Below, in pieces: positions 1 through 8,390 of a stretch of DNA of 64,000 nt. The notes below the pieces were generated by a model, which saw nothing but the letters and a program-made list of their open reading frames with translations, was not told the DNA's origin and ran no database searches. The stretch spans positions 186,001 through 250,000 of the forward strand of contig DDFF01000006.1 of the NCBI GenBank assembly GCA_002337045.1. Reading direction: 5' to 3'. Each line of letters starts with the position of its first letter. The first letter of the stretch is position 1. Position numbers and translations under genes: made by a program. This stretch comes from Bacteroidetes bacterium UBA1935. GTDB lineage: Bacteria > Bacteroidota > Bacteroidia > Chitinophagales > Chitinophagaceae.

Positions 1-6
1 AGAGTC

Positions 7-1095
7 ATGAAAAACATTAACCTGAAAATCAATTTCAATCCCGGTCCGGCAGCATTACCACAATCTGTATTGCAACAGGCAGCAGATGCTGTGCTCAACT
101 ACAACAATACCGGATTATCTATACTAGGCATACCGCATCGCGGTAAATTATTTACAGATATCATTGAAGAAGCCAGAGCATTGGTAAAAGAGCTGTGCGG
201 GCTGGGTGATGATTATGAAGTGCTGTGGCTGCAAGGTGGTGGCAGGTTGCAGTTTACCATGGTCCCAATGAATTTTCTGGGCGATGGTGAAACCGCAGGC
301 TACATAGATAGCGGCTACTGGGCTGCTGATGCTATCAGCTATGCAAAGTATTATGGCAATGTAGATATTCTTGCTTCATCAAAAGCAGATAACTATACAC
401 ACTTGCCGCAGTGGCCTGCAACGATAGATAGCAAACTGGCATATCTGCATTTTACTACCAACAATACCATATACGGAACACAGTGGAACAACGTGCCGAA
501 AGTACAAATACCACTGATAGCCGATATGAGCAGCGATATACTGAGCAGCCAAATGAACTATACCAACTGCGATATGTTTTATGCTGTAGCGCAGAAGAAT
601 ATTGGTGCAGCAGGTGTAACGATGGTTGCCATTAAAAAAGATATGCTGCAACGCACCAAACGTGTGTTGCCGCCGATGCTTAGTTACGACGGGCATGTAA
701 AAGCAAATTCGGTATTGAATACATCGCCCGTGTTTGCTGTATACACAGCATTGCTGATGCTACGCTGGACAAAAGAAAAAGGGATAGCAGCAATAGAAAA
801 AGAAAACAACGAAAAAGCAGCATTGCTGTATAGTGAAATTGAACGTAATAGTTTGTTTGATTGTATTGTAAATAATGCAGCTGACCGCAGCAAAATGAAT
901 GTATGCTTCACTGCAAAACACGCAGAGCATGAAAAAACATTTATCAGCTTTTGTGAAGAGAACAATGTGACAGGTATAGAAGGACACCGCTCTGTAGGTG
1001 CATTTCGTACATCTTTATATAATGCTATATCTTTAGCAGATGTGCAGCATCTTGTTGCGTTGATGAAAGAATTTGAAAATCTAAATAATAAATAA
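7..1095 (+). CDS. serC: Phosphoserine aminotransferase
   Basis: This is a PLP-dependent class V aminotransferase that converts 3-phosphohydroxypyruvate and glutamate to phosphoserine, the second step of serine synthesis; the same enzyme often serves PLP synthesis. The 362 residues are the usual length. The N-terminus carries the FNPGPAALP substrate loop and the GGGRLQF cofactor-binding turn follows at about residue 77. The Schiff-base lysine is K197 in AQKNIGAAG. The C-terminal domain has the GHRSVGAFRTSLYNA signature that binds phosphate. The LSILGIPHRGKLF segment departs slightly from the more usual ISHRS form. The gene is complete, and its promoter would lie upstream of the window. It is followed after 6 nt by a DUF1015 gene, so the two are probably co-transcribed. 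Confidence 0.95.
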   Translation: MKNINLKINFNPGPAALPQSVLQQAADAVLNYNNTGLSILGIPHRGKLFTDIIEEARALVKELCGLGDDYEVLWLQGGGRLQFTMVPMNFLGDGETAGYIDSGYWAADAISYAKYYGNVDILASSKADNYTHLPQWPATIDSKLAYLHFTTNNTIYGTQWNNVPKVQIPLIADMSSDILSSQMNYTNCDMFYAVAQKNIGAAGVTMVAIKKDMLQRTKRVLPPMLSYDGHVKANSVLNTSPVFAVYTALLMLRWTKEKGIAAIEKENNEKAALLYSEIERNSLFDCIVNNAADRSKMNVCFTAKHAEHEKTFISFCEENNVTGIEGHRSVGAFRTSLYNAISLADVQHLVALMKEFENLNNK

Positions 1096-1101
1096 AAAGT
1101 A

Positions 1102-2343
1102 ATGGCAAAGATTACACCATTCAAAGGGTTAAGGCCAAAACCTGAACTGGCATCGAAAGTAGCAACATTACCATACGATGTGGTGAATGTAGAAGAAGCA
1201 CGTGCTTATAAGGACAATCCTTACCACTTCTATCATGTTACCCGTTCTGAGATTGACTTGCCTGCAGGCGTGGATGTGCACACACAGCAAGTGTACGACA
1301 AGGCAAAAGAAAACCTTGACCAGATGGTGGCCGATGGTGTAATGTTTCAGGACAATGAGCCATGCTATTACATATACGAACTGGTAATGGATGGCCGTTC
1401 GCAAACAGGTTTGATATGTGGTTCTTCGCTGGAAGATTATAACAACGGCATCGTAAAGAAGCACGAGTTTACACGTCCTGAAAAAGAACTGGACCGCATC
1501 AACCACATCAAAACTACACGTGCACAAACAGGTATCGTGTTTCTTGCCTACAACGATAATAATGATGTAAACACCATCATCGAAAACTGGAAGAAAGACC
1601 ACAAACCTACGTACGACTTCACTGCAGAAGATGGCATCAAGCATACACTGTGGGTAGTAGATGAATATCCGAAAGTGGCGAGTATCACACGCATATTCGA
1701 TGAGCAGGTACCTGCTACTTATATTGCCGATGGCCACCACCGCGCAGCGTCTGCAGCAAAAGTGGCGCATGAAATGGCAGAAAACGGATTGTCTATCTCT
1801 GGCGATGAATCTTTCAACTATTTCATCACTTGCGTTTTCCCTGAAAGCCAACTGAAAATACTAGACTACAACCGTGTAGTAAAAGACCTGAATGGCATGA
1901 GCAGTGCAGATTTCATCAACTCGCTGAAAAACGATTTTGAAGTTTCTGCACCAATGACCACAGCATACCGCCCTGCTAAACCGCACGAGTTTGGTATGTA
2001 TATAGATGGCAAATGGTATACACTCACCGTAAAGCCCGGTACATTCAGCAACGACCCGATAGGTATTCTGGATGTAAGCATCCTGCAAAACAATGTATTG
2101 TCAAAACTGCTGAACATCAACGACCCGCGTACAGATAAGCGTGTAGATTTCGTAGGTGGTATCCGCGGACTGGGCGAACTGGAAAAACGTGTGAACAGTG
2201 GCGATATGGCTGCTGCTTTCTCTTGCTACCCTGTTAGCCTGAAACAACTATTTGATATTGCAGACAGTGGCAATGTAATGCCACCAAAAAGTACATGGTT
2301 TGAACCTAAACTGCGCGATGGTTTAGTAGTTCATCTGATATAA
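1102..2343 (+). CDS. DUF1015 family protein
   Basis: This 413-residue soluble protein belongs to the DUF1015 family: it opens with KITPFKGLRPKPELA and contains the family's conserved DGHHRAASA motif at residues 210-218. The biochemical role is not established. The HH-R pattern suggests a binding or catalytic centre, but that is inference. It sits 6 nt behind serC and ends at a strong hairpin, so serC and this gene form a closed two-gene unit. DUF1015 genes commonly sit beside serine biosynthesis genes in Bacteroidota, which suggests a role linked to serine or phosphoserine metabolism. The start ATGGCAAAG fits the family N-terminus. There is no signal peptide or membrane segment. Confidence 0.88.
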   Translation: MAKITPFKGLRPKPELASKVATLPYDVVNVEEARAYKDNPYHFYHVTRSEIDLPAGVDVHTQQVYDKAKENLDQMVADGVMFQDNEPCYYIYELVMDGRSQTGLICGSSLEDYNNGIVKKHEFTRPEKELDRINHIKTTRAQTGIVFLAYNDNNDVNTIIENWKKDHKPTYDFTAEDGIKHTLWVVDEYPKVASITRIFDEQVPATYIADGHHRAASAAKVAHEMAENGLSISGDESFNYFITCVFPESQLKILDYNRVVKDLNGMSSADFINSLKNDFEVSAPMTTAYRPAKPHEFGMYIDGKWYTLTVKPGTFSNDPIGILDVSILQNNVLSKLLNINDPRTDKRVDFVGGIRGLGELEKRVNSGDMAAAFSCYPVSLKQLFDIADSGNVMPPKSTWFEPKLRDGLVVHLI

Positions 2344-2350
2344 GAGCTTG

Positions 2351-2374
2351 TAAGGCACTCTACGGAGTGCCTTA
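2351..2374 (+). terminator. Hairpin terminator after the DUF1015 gene
   Basis: A perfect 10-bp inverted repeat (TAAGGCACTC / GAGTGCCTTA) with a TACG loop starts 8 nt after the DUF1015 stop and is followed by ATTCATTT. It is a good factor-independent terminator for the serC-DUF1015 unit, although the T tract is short. Confidence 0.75.
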
Positions 2375-2449
2375 TTCATTTATAAGAATTGTTTATGCGG
2401 GTTTTAAACCCAAATCGCGCAAATTTGTTGCATCTTAAAATACACAGAT

Positions 2450-3439
2450 ATGGAATACAGGATAATGGGTAAAACAGGCTTACAACTCAGTGTGCTTTCT
2501 TACGGCTCTTGGGTTACGTTTGCCAAGCAGATAGATGATGGCATCAGTGACAGGTTGATGGGGATAGCTTACGAAAATGGTATCAATTTCTTCGACAATG
2601 CAGAGGTATACTCTCGTGGCGAGTCTGAAAAAATGATGGGCCGTGTGCTGAAAGCAAAAAACTGGGACCGTACTTCTTATACTGTATCAAGCAAGGCTTT
2701 CTTTGGCTGGAGGGGCGAAGCAAACAAACCCAACCAGACAGGCCTCAGCCGCAAGCACCTGACAGAAGCATGCCACGAAGCACTGGGCAGGCTGCAGGTT
2801 GATTATCTCGATTTGTTCTACTGCCATCGCCCTGATAAAAAGACGCCGATAGAAGAAGTGGTGCGTACAATGAATACGCTGATAGAGCAGGGTAAGATAT
2901 TGTATTGGGGAACCAGCGAATGGAGTGCTGCAGAAATAATGGAAGCACACATGATAGCGCGTGAACTGCGCCTGATAGGTCCGCAGGTAGAACAACCTGA
3001 ATACAACCTCTTCAAACGCCAGAAGATGGAAGTAGACTACTACACCATTTTCAAAAACGTGGGTATGGGCACTACTATCTGGAGTCCGCTGGCATCCGGT
3101 TTGCTGACGGGTAAATACAATGACGGTGTACCTGAAGGCAGCCGCCTGGCGCTGGAAGGTTTTGAATGGTTGAAAGACCGCACGCTGAGCGATGAAAAAA
3201 TTGGCCGTGTGCGCAACCTGGGCAATCTTGCAAAAGAACTGGGTACATCACTGGCTACATTATCTATTGCATGGTGTATCAGAAACAACAATGTAACTAC
3301 GGCTATACTCGGCGCAACAAAAGAAGAGCAACTGCTTGAAAACCTGAATGCACTGGATGTATTGCCATTGCTGACAGATGATGTGATGACGAAGATAGAC
3401 GAGATAATGGGTACTAAACCCGAAATGCCAATGTACTAA
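2450..3439 (+). CDS. Aldo/keto reductase, Shaker-beta / YghZ-like
   Basis: This is an NADPH-dependent oxidoreductase with the aldo/keto reductase TIM barrel. It is 329 residues long, the normal size for the KCNAB (potassium channel beta subunit-like) branch. The catalytic tetrad is visible as D49 and Y54 (FFDNAEVYSRGESE), K82 (VSSKAFF) and H126 (DLFYCHRPD). The C-terminal part has the cofactor-binding run WSPLASGLLTGKY and AILGATKEEQLLENL. The physiological substrate cannot be told from sequence. It is probably transcribed alone, because terminators precede and follow it. A 13-bp palindrome, GGGTTTTAAACCC (2399-2411), about 40 bp upstream could be an operator. Confidence 0.9.
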   Translation: MEYRIMGKTGLQLSVLSYGSWVTFAKQIDDGISDRLMGIAYENGINFFDNAEVYSRGESEKMMGRVLKAKNWDRTSYTVSSKAFFGWRGEANKPNQTGLSRKHLTEACHEALGRLQVDYLDLFYCHRPDKKTPIEEVVRTMNTLIEQGKILYWGTSEWSAAEIMEAHMIARELRLIGPQVEQPEYNLFKRQKMEVDYYTIFKNVGMGTTIWSPLASGLLTGKYNDGVPEGSRLALEGFEWLKDRTLSDEKIGRVRNLGNLAKELGTSLATLSIAWCIRNNNVTTAILGATKEEQLLENLNALDVLPLLTDDVMTKIDEIMGTKPEMPMY

Positions 3440-3467
3440 GTTTATTATCGGCTAATGTATAATACAG

Positions 3468-3496
3468 GGCTGCGATTATTCGCAGCCTCTTTTTTT
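3468..3496 (+). terminator. Intrinsic terminator after the aldo/keto reductase
   Basis: A perfect 8-bp stem (GGCTGCGA / TCGCAGCC) with a TTAT loop is followed directly by TCTTTTTTTT, the textbook form. It ends the reductase transcript 28 nt after its stop codon. Confidence 0.88.
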
Positions 3497-3532
3497 GCAA
3501 ACTGTTAGCGTATTAATGGTTAACTTAAAGCT

Positions 3533-4465
3533 ATGCAGGCATTCATAATAGCATATTACAATCTGCTTAAAACAACATTCAAAGAGTTTATCGATGATAA
3601 TGTTGTGAAACTAAGTGCATCGCTTGCATATTATACCGTATTTGCAATAGGGCCATTAATCATGGTTATCATATCGCTTACGGGTTTGTTTTTTGATAAA
3701 GAAGACATCACTGCAAGGCTCTATAATCAGATACAATTACTGGTGGGCAAAACAGGAGCAGAGCAGATATTTTCTATCGTAAATAATATCAGCACCCAGC
3801 ATAGCGATGCTACACTATTCAGCATCATAAGCATTGCCATACTTATATTCAGTGCCACAACGGTGTTTGCAGATATACAGGATTCTATAAACTATATATG
3901 GTCTGTAAGAGCCAAGCCCAAGAAGGGATGGCTGAAGTATATACAAAACAGGCTGCTGTCATTTTCTATAATCATTGGTTTAGGTTTTTTGCTGATGGTA
4001 TCGTTATTGATAAACACAATTACCGATGCACTGACAGAAAGATTGCAAAGACTATTTTCTGAAGATCTGGTAGATGTTTTCAGGATAGTAAATGCACTGA
4101 TACTATACGTCATCGTATCCTTACTGTTTGGTGTTATATACAAAGTACTACCCGATGCAAAAATAAAATGGCACGATGCAATGCGTGGCGCGTGGTTTAC
4201 GGGTGCATTATTTTTGTTAGGTAAGTTTTTGATTGGTTATTATCTGGGTAGCTCTGCCATAGGCACTACTTATGGTGCTGCGGCTTCAGTAGTTATTATT
4301 CTTTCGTGGGTATATTATACCTCCATTATTCTGTACTTTGGTGCAGAGTTTACAAAAGTATATGCGCTGAAATTAGGCGGCGGTATAGTGCCGTATGAAA
4401 CTGCTGTATTCATCGTAAAGCGGGAAGCCAAAGAAATGCCTGATGTAAAAGAGGTAAAGGAATAG
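3533..4465 (+). CDS. YihY/BrkB-family inner-membrane protein
   Basis: This 310-residue integral membrane protein of the YihY/BrkB family has about six hydrophobic segments (roughly residues 30-55, 95-115, 140-160, 183-205, 220-245 and 250-275). The family signature near the N-terminus is DDNVVKLSASLAYYTVFAIGP, and a GAAASVVIILSWVYYTSIIL segment lies near the C-terminus. Members were once misnamed ribonuclease BN. They are probably transporters or envelope proteins of unknown substrate. The gene converges with the flippase gene, with a single base between the two stop codons, so no terminator fits between them. Confidence 0.88.
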   Translation: MQAFIIAYYNLLKTTFKEFIDDNVVKLSASLAYYTVFAIGPLIMVIISLTGLFFDKEDITARLYNQIQLLVGKTGAEQIFSIVNNISTQHSDATLFSIISIAILIFSATTVFADIQDSINYIWSVRAKPKKGWLKYIQNRLLSFSIIIGLGFLLMVSLLINTITDALTERLQRLFSEDLVDVFRIVNALILYVIVSLLFGVIYKVLPDAKIKWHDAMRGAWFTGALFLLGKFLIGYYLGSSAIGTTYGAAASVVIILSWVYYTSIILYFGAEFTKVYALKLGGGIVPYETAVFIVKREAKEMPDVKEVKE

Positions 4466-4466
4466 C

Positions 4467-5903
4467 CTATTTTTTCTGCATCAACAGTTGCACACTTTTT
4501 ACAGATACAAAGCGGAAAGCCAACATACCTATAATGCCTGCTACACCTGTTATTGCAACCTGTGCAAACCAATGCAGCCCTGTAGATTTTACAACGTATG
4601 CCACAGCAGCCAGCAATATTACAAATGCAACATGCGCACTTATCCACTTTATATTTTTAGGTAGCTGTGCTTCTTTACTACAGAATACGATATAGCATAT
4701 AGCCAATACCGTTTGTGTGATGCATGAAGTAATAGCTGCACCCAATGCTTCCTGCATGGGTATCAGGTAGAAGTTGAGCGACAGGCTGATGATAACACCC
4801 GCCAGTGATATTTTATTCAGCAATGCAATATTGCCATTGGCAGTAAGCAGGGTAGAATAAGTGTACATGATGCAATAGGCAGGGAAGGCAGCCATTACCC
4901 ATGCAAATACATCACCATCGTACGTACCTGCATTTTTGTAGAGCATTTCCATTATTTCCTTGCCCCAACCAAAAGCGGTGACGCAGAGGATAAAAGCAAA
5001 AGGCACCAGCATGTTTACACTCAGCTTGATGATAGGCTGCACGCTCTGGCGCTCGGCTATCATCTTTCCAAACATAGGCAGCAATACCCCTGCGAACATG
5101 ATGCCGAACATATTGCTGACATCCAGCAGGCGGGTGGCGGTGGCATAGATACCTGCCTGGTCTTTGCTGGCAAGGCGCTCTACCAATATCATATCGCTGC
5201 GCATGTGCAGGCTCATCAGCAGTATCAGTATGGCGTAGGGGAAGCTCTTTTTTATAATCGCATATACTTCCTTCACCTCAAAAGACAGTGATGGTGCAAT
5301 ACCCGTTTTGCGGAAGATGATAAACATGGCAGCCACAGCCGTAAGCCCGTAGCAGAAAATCTGTGTCCATATAAACCATTCTATTTTGAAGCCCGCACTT
5401 GTAGCAGGATTGTATAACAGAAACCCGCATATCAGTATCATCAGCAGGCGGTCTGTAACGGAGAGCACACCATCTGTTTTGAAATACTGCATGGCAGATA
5501 TATTGCTGCGCAGGTATAATACCAACGAACTGAGCGCTTGTATCGTTAATACCCCCGAGAGCAGGCCAAGCTCCCATGTGTGGTAACCGAGCAATAGCCC
5601 TGCTATAAAGACAATAGCAGTGTAGGCAAGTATCAGCAGCAGCCTTGTCGTCAGCATGGCAGGGAAAAGCGTCCGCAGACGGTCTCGGTTTTGAGAAATA
5701 AGGTTGGTGTTGTAATTGGTAAGCCCGAAATCGAGTAATATCTGGAAAACGATACAGATATTTAATAATGCCTGATATGTGCCGTATTGTTCGTGGCCCA
5801 CAGTATTTTGTACTGTACGGTCTATCATAAACACCCAAACAGGCTTCACCAGCAGGTTTACGGCTATTATGAACAAGAGGTTTTTTACGAAAAATCGACG
5901 CAT
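4467..5903 (-). CDS. Polysaccharide flippase-like membrane protein (MOP superfamily)
   Basis: This 478-residue polytopic protein has 12-14 predicted hydrophobic helices and the layout of Wzx/RfbX lipid-linked oligosaccharide flippases. Supporting features are the short N-terminal basic stretch before helix 1, the conserved-looking LVERLASKDQAGIYATATRL loop in the middle, and a second half that restarts with FAGVLLPMFGKM. It would move undecaprenyl- or lipid-linked glycans across the inner membrane. Its neighbour across a 54-bp divergent gap is a GT4 glycosyltransferase, which supports a role in surface glycan assembly. The exact substrate cannot be read. Confidence 0.82.
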   Translation of the reverse strand: MRRFFVKNLLFIIAVNLLVKPVWVFMIDRTVQNTVGHEQYGTYQALLNICIVFQILLDFGLTNYNTNLISQNRDRLRTLFPAMLTTRLLLILAYTAIVFIAGLLLGYHTWELGLLSGVLTIQALSSLVLYLRSNISAMQYFKTDGVLSVTDRLLMILICGFLLYNPATSAGFKIEWFIWTQIFCYGLTAVAAMFIIFRKTGIAPSLSFEVKEVYAIIKKSFPYAILILLMSLHMRSDMILVERLASKDQAGIYATATRLLDVSNMFGIMFAGVLLPMFGKMIAERQSVQPIIKLSVNMLVPFAFILCVTAFGWGKEIMEMLYKNAGTYDGDVFAWVMAAFPAYCIMYTYSTLLTANGNIALLNKISLAGVIISLSLNFYLIPMQEALGAAITSCITQTVLAICYIVFCSKEAQLPKNIKWISAHVAFVILLAAVAYVVKSTGLHWFAQVAITGVAGIIGMLAFRFVSVKSVQLLMQKK

Positions 5904-5940
5904 TACAGTAAAATAAACGAGGCTATTAGGGGTAAAATTA

Positions 5941-5948
5941 TATTTTTG
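5941..5948 (+). promoter_or_regulatory. Bacteroidota -7 element upstream of the GT4 gene
   Basis: TATTTTTG matches the Bacteroidota -7 consensus TAnnTTTG and ends 9 nt before the ATG at 5958, so the transcript would be nearly leaderless. No TTG is found at the expected -33 spacing, so support is moderate. Confidence 0.4.
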
Positions 5949-5957
5949 TCGCCAGCT

Positions 5958-7085
5958 ATGCGCATTGCGGTAAATACAAGGCTGTTATTAAAAGGTAAAT
6001 TGGAAGGCATAGGCTGGTTCACTCACCAAACGCTGATGCGTATGGTGCGCAATCACCCAGAACACGAATTCATCTTTTTCTTCGATCGTCCGTACGACGA
6101 TTCCTTTGTATTTGCACCCAATGTAACGCCCGTTGTGGTATCGCCACAGGCAAGGCACCCGATTCTGTTCTATATCTGGTTCGAGTGGAGGATTCCCTTC
6201 CTGCTGAAGAAATACAAGGCAGATGTGTTCCTATCGCCCGACGGCTATATGTCGCTCAGCACCAAAGTGCCTACTTGTCTGGTAATACACGATTTGGCAT
6301 TTGAGCACTACCCCGAGCATTTTGTAACCAGCCACAAACTATATTGGCGCCACTACTCTCCGCGTTTTGCAGAGAAGGCAGTGCGCATTGCAACGGTATC
6401 CACCTACAGCAAGCAGGATATCTGCGAGCAGTATGATATACCTGCCGATAAAATAGATGTGGTATATAATGGTGCGCACGATGAGTACAAACCACTGGAC
6501 TGGAAAGAGCGTGAAGCCGTAAAGGAAAAATATGCCGATGGTTGCGAATACTTTGTATTTGCAGGCGCACTGCACCCACGCAAGAATATTGTGAACCTGC
6601 TGAAGGCTTTTATACGCTTCAAGAAAAAGCTGCGCAGCAATATGAAGCTGGTAATAGTAGGCCGCTATGGCTGGAAGTATGACGAGCTGATAGCCATGCG
6701 CGAAGAAATGCCTTTCAAAGAAGATGTGAAGTGGGTAGGCTATATGAATGTAGATGAGCTGAGCAAAGTAATGGGTGGTGCGTATGCACTGGTATATCCT
6801 TCTTTGTTTGAAGGATTTGGCATACCGATACTGGAAGCACTGGAATGTGATGTGCCGGGTATTGTCAGCAATACATCGAGCATGCCTGAAGTAGCAGGTG
6901 ATGCGGGTATATTGGTAGACCCTACCGATGTGGAAGATATAGCCCTGAAAATGGAGCAGCTATACAAAGACGAAAACCTGCGCACCAAACTGATAGCCAA
7001 CGCAAGAGAACAGGTAAAGAAATTCAGCTGGGATAAATCTGCCGAGCGCCTGTGGGATTGTGTGATGAAGTGTGTAGGGAAGTAA
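5958..7085 (+). CDS. Glycosyltransferase family 4 protein
   Basis: This GT-B fold retaining glycosyltransferase (GT4, mannosyltransferase-like) has 375 residues from the ATG at 5958. That start is chosen because MRIAVNTRLLLKGKLEGIGWF is the family N-terminus and the longer reading frame upstream runs into the promoter region and the divergent gene. The acceptor-side domain has TCLVIHDLAFEHYPEHF. The donor domain has FAGALHPRKNIVNLL and the E-x7-E motif EGFGIPILEAL, followed by SNTSSMPEVAGDAGILVDP. It probably adds a sugar to a surface polysaccharide, together with the divergent flippase. The sugar specificity is unknown. Confidence 0.9.
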   Translation: MRIAVNTRLLLKGKLEGIGWFTHQTLMRMVRNHPEHEFIFFFDRPYDDSFVFAPNVTPVVVSPQARHPILFYIWFEWRIPFLLKKYKADVFLSPDGYMSLSTKVPTCLVIHDLAFEHYPEHFVTSHKLYWRHYSPRFAEKAVRIATVSTYSKQDICEQYDIPADKIDVVYNGAHDEYKPLDWKEREAVKEKYADGCEYFVFAGALHPRKNIVNLLKAFIRFKKKLRSNMKLVIVGRYGWKYDELIAMREEMPFKEDVKWVGYMNVDELSKVMGGAYALVYPSLFEGFGIPILEALECDVPGIVSNTSSMPEVAGDAGILVDPTDVEDIALKMEQLYKDENLRTKLIANAREQVKKFSWDKSAERLWDCVMKCVGK

Positions 7086-7102
7086 TCAATTCTGAGATAA
7101 TT

Positions 7103-7591
7103 ATGTTACGGTTTATATTTATCATTATGGCGTTACTTAATTTTTTAAAAATATATGGACAGGATAAAAAAACTGTGTATTCAGTAATTCAAGCAAAAGA
7201 TAACAAGGGTGAATTGGCAGCGTTAGGCAATGTAGATGCCAGCCTAAAAAATTATAATGATAAAAAGAAGTACCCTTGGTGTTTAACGATATCAATCGCA
7301 TTGGAAGAAAGGAATCTAAATAAGAATCATCTTCCGAATCAACAAGAGTCAGATATTGCTAATAAGTTTGAAGATGTTCTGGTAGAGCAAATTGAAAAAT
7401 TAGTACCTGCTAAATATGTGGGACATTTATACAATGATGGTTTTCTCGATGTATTTATTTATTTGAAAGACCCTGAAAAGGCTCATAACTATCTACTAAC
7501 GTTTGCAAATAAAAAAGATAATATCAGAGAGTTTTCGCATAAAATTGAACAGGACCTGAATTGGGAACGTGTAGAACCTTTACTTAAGTAA
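7103..7591 (+). CDS. Secreted DUF695-like protein
   Basis: The 162 residues start at ATG 7103, which gives a clean signal peptide (LRFIFIIMALLNFLKIYGQ); the longer frame overlaps the preceding glycosyltransferase. The mature part has PWCLTISIALEE, an acidic helix SDIANKFEDVLVEQIEKL and VGHLYNDGFLDVFIYLKDP, a pattern I associate with the DUF695 family. That assignment is tentative. The gene is AT-richer than its neighbours: by hand count 20 of 60 bases are G+C at 7261-7320, against 27 of 60 at 6481-6540. Codons such as AAT, TTA and AAA dominate, which may mean recent acquisition. It abuts the convergent gene with no spacer. Confidence 0.6.
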   Translation: MLRFIFIIMALLNFLKIYGQDKKTVYSVIQAKDNKGELAALGNVDASLKNYNDKKKYPWCLTISIALEERNLNKNHLPNQQESDIANKFEDVLVEQIEKLVPAKYVGHLYNDGFLDVFIYLKDPEKAHNYLLTFANKKDNIREFSHKIEQDLNWERVEPLLK

Positions 7592-8377
7592 TCAATTCGG
7601 CGATACCCTTCTGCCGGGAACAGGGTTGTTCTTTTTCTCTTCTTTATAATGCAGTTGCTGCACTTTTAGTTTTTCAAGTACTACCTGTGTGATAGTTGTG
7701 CTGTACACATTGCTTTGTCCCTCTTCGCGGCGCTGATATGAAGTATTGCTGTTTATAATCAATCTGCCTCTATCATCTATACCCACCTGCCATACGTCTG
7801 CTTCGCTTTTCAGGTTTTTAAAGAGCAGTAAAAAACGCTTGGCTGCAAACTCGTACTTGCTATCGGTAACAATGTGATACTTTTCTTTGCCAGCATCTTT
7901 ATAATACACCCTGAAGTTGTCTTCCGTTATACTGATGAGCATATCTGCAGTGTCTTCAAACTGCACAACTGCATTGCGGTAAAAGAGCGATGTGTTGTAG
8001 GAAATAGAATCTGTAAACTGCAGGGTACGAATAGCAACCGCACGCCAGTAGCCGTAAAGATTTCTTTTGAATTTGATATTAGCCGCAGTATCAAGCTGCA
8101 CAAAAGGTAATGCGCATTGTTCGCAACGTAGTATGCTGATGTTCTTGCGCTCTGCCAGTTTTTCTTTCTGCTTAGCCATCACATCATTAGGCGTCAGCCT
8201 GCGGAAGGTACTGTCAAAAGATTCCTGTTCGTTTTCCGGTGCTATCAGCATGTAGTAGTCTACAGGTAGCGTTTCAAAATTGCGTGGTGTATTCACCAGT
8301 GTAGCCATTTCCCTTGGTGTTTGTGCAAGGGCATGGCCGCAAAAGCATATCAGTATAGCTACCAGTAGTTGACGCAT
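7592..8377 (-). CDS. Secreted protein of unknown function with a CEQC motif
   Basis: This 261-residue protein has a clear signal peptide (RQLLVAILICFCGHALAQ, cleavage likely after ALA). I recognise no family. The mature protein is mixed alpha/beta with a CEQCALPF motif near residue 85 that could bind metal or form a disulphide. A region rich in aromatic residues and beta-prone sequence follows, and the tail is basic (EEKKNNPVPGRRVSPN). It lies 13 nt downstream of the antiporter gene on the same strand and is probably co-transcribed with it, which may place it in envelope ion homeostasis. Its stop codon abuts that of the opposite-strand gene. Confidence 0.6.
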   Translation of the reverse strand: MRQLLVAILICFCGHALAQTPREMATLVNTPRNFETLPVDYYMLIAPENEQESFDSTFRRLTPNDVMAKQKEKLAERKNISILRCEQCALPFVQLDTAANIKFKRNLYGYWRAVAIRTLQFTDSISYNTSLFYRNAVVQFEDTADMLISITEDNFRVYYKDAGKEKYHIVTDSKYEFAAKRFLLLFKNLKSEADVWQVGIDDRGRLIINSNTSYQRREEGQSNVYSTTITQVVLEKLKVQQLHYKEEKKNNPVPGRRVSPN

Positions 8378-8390
8378 ATTGTAATATACG

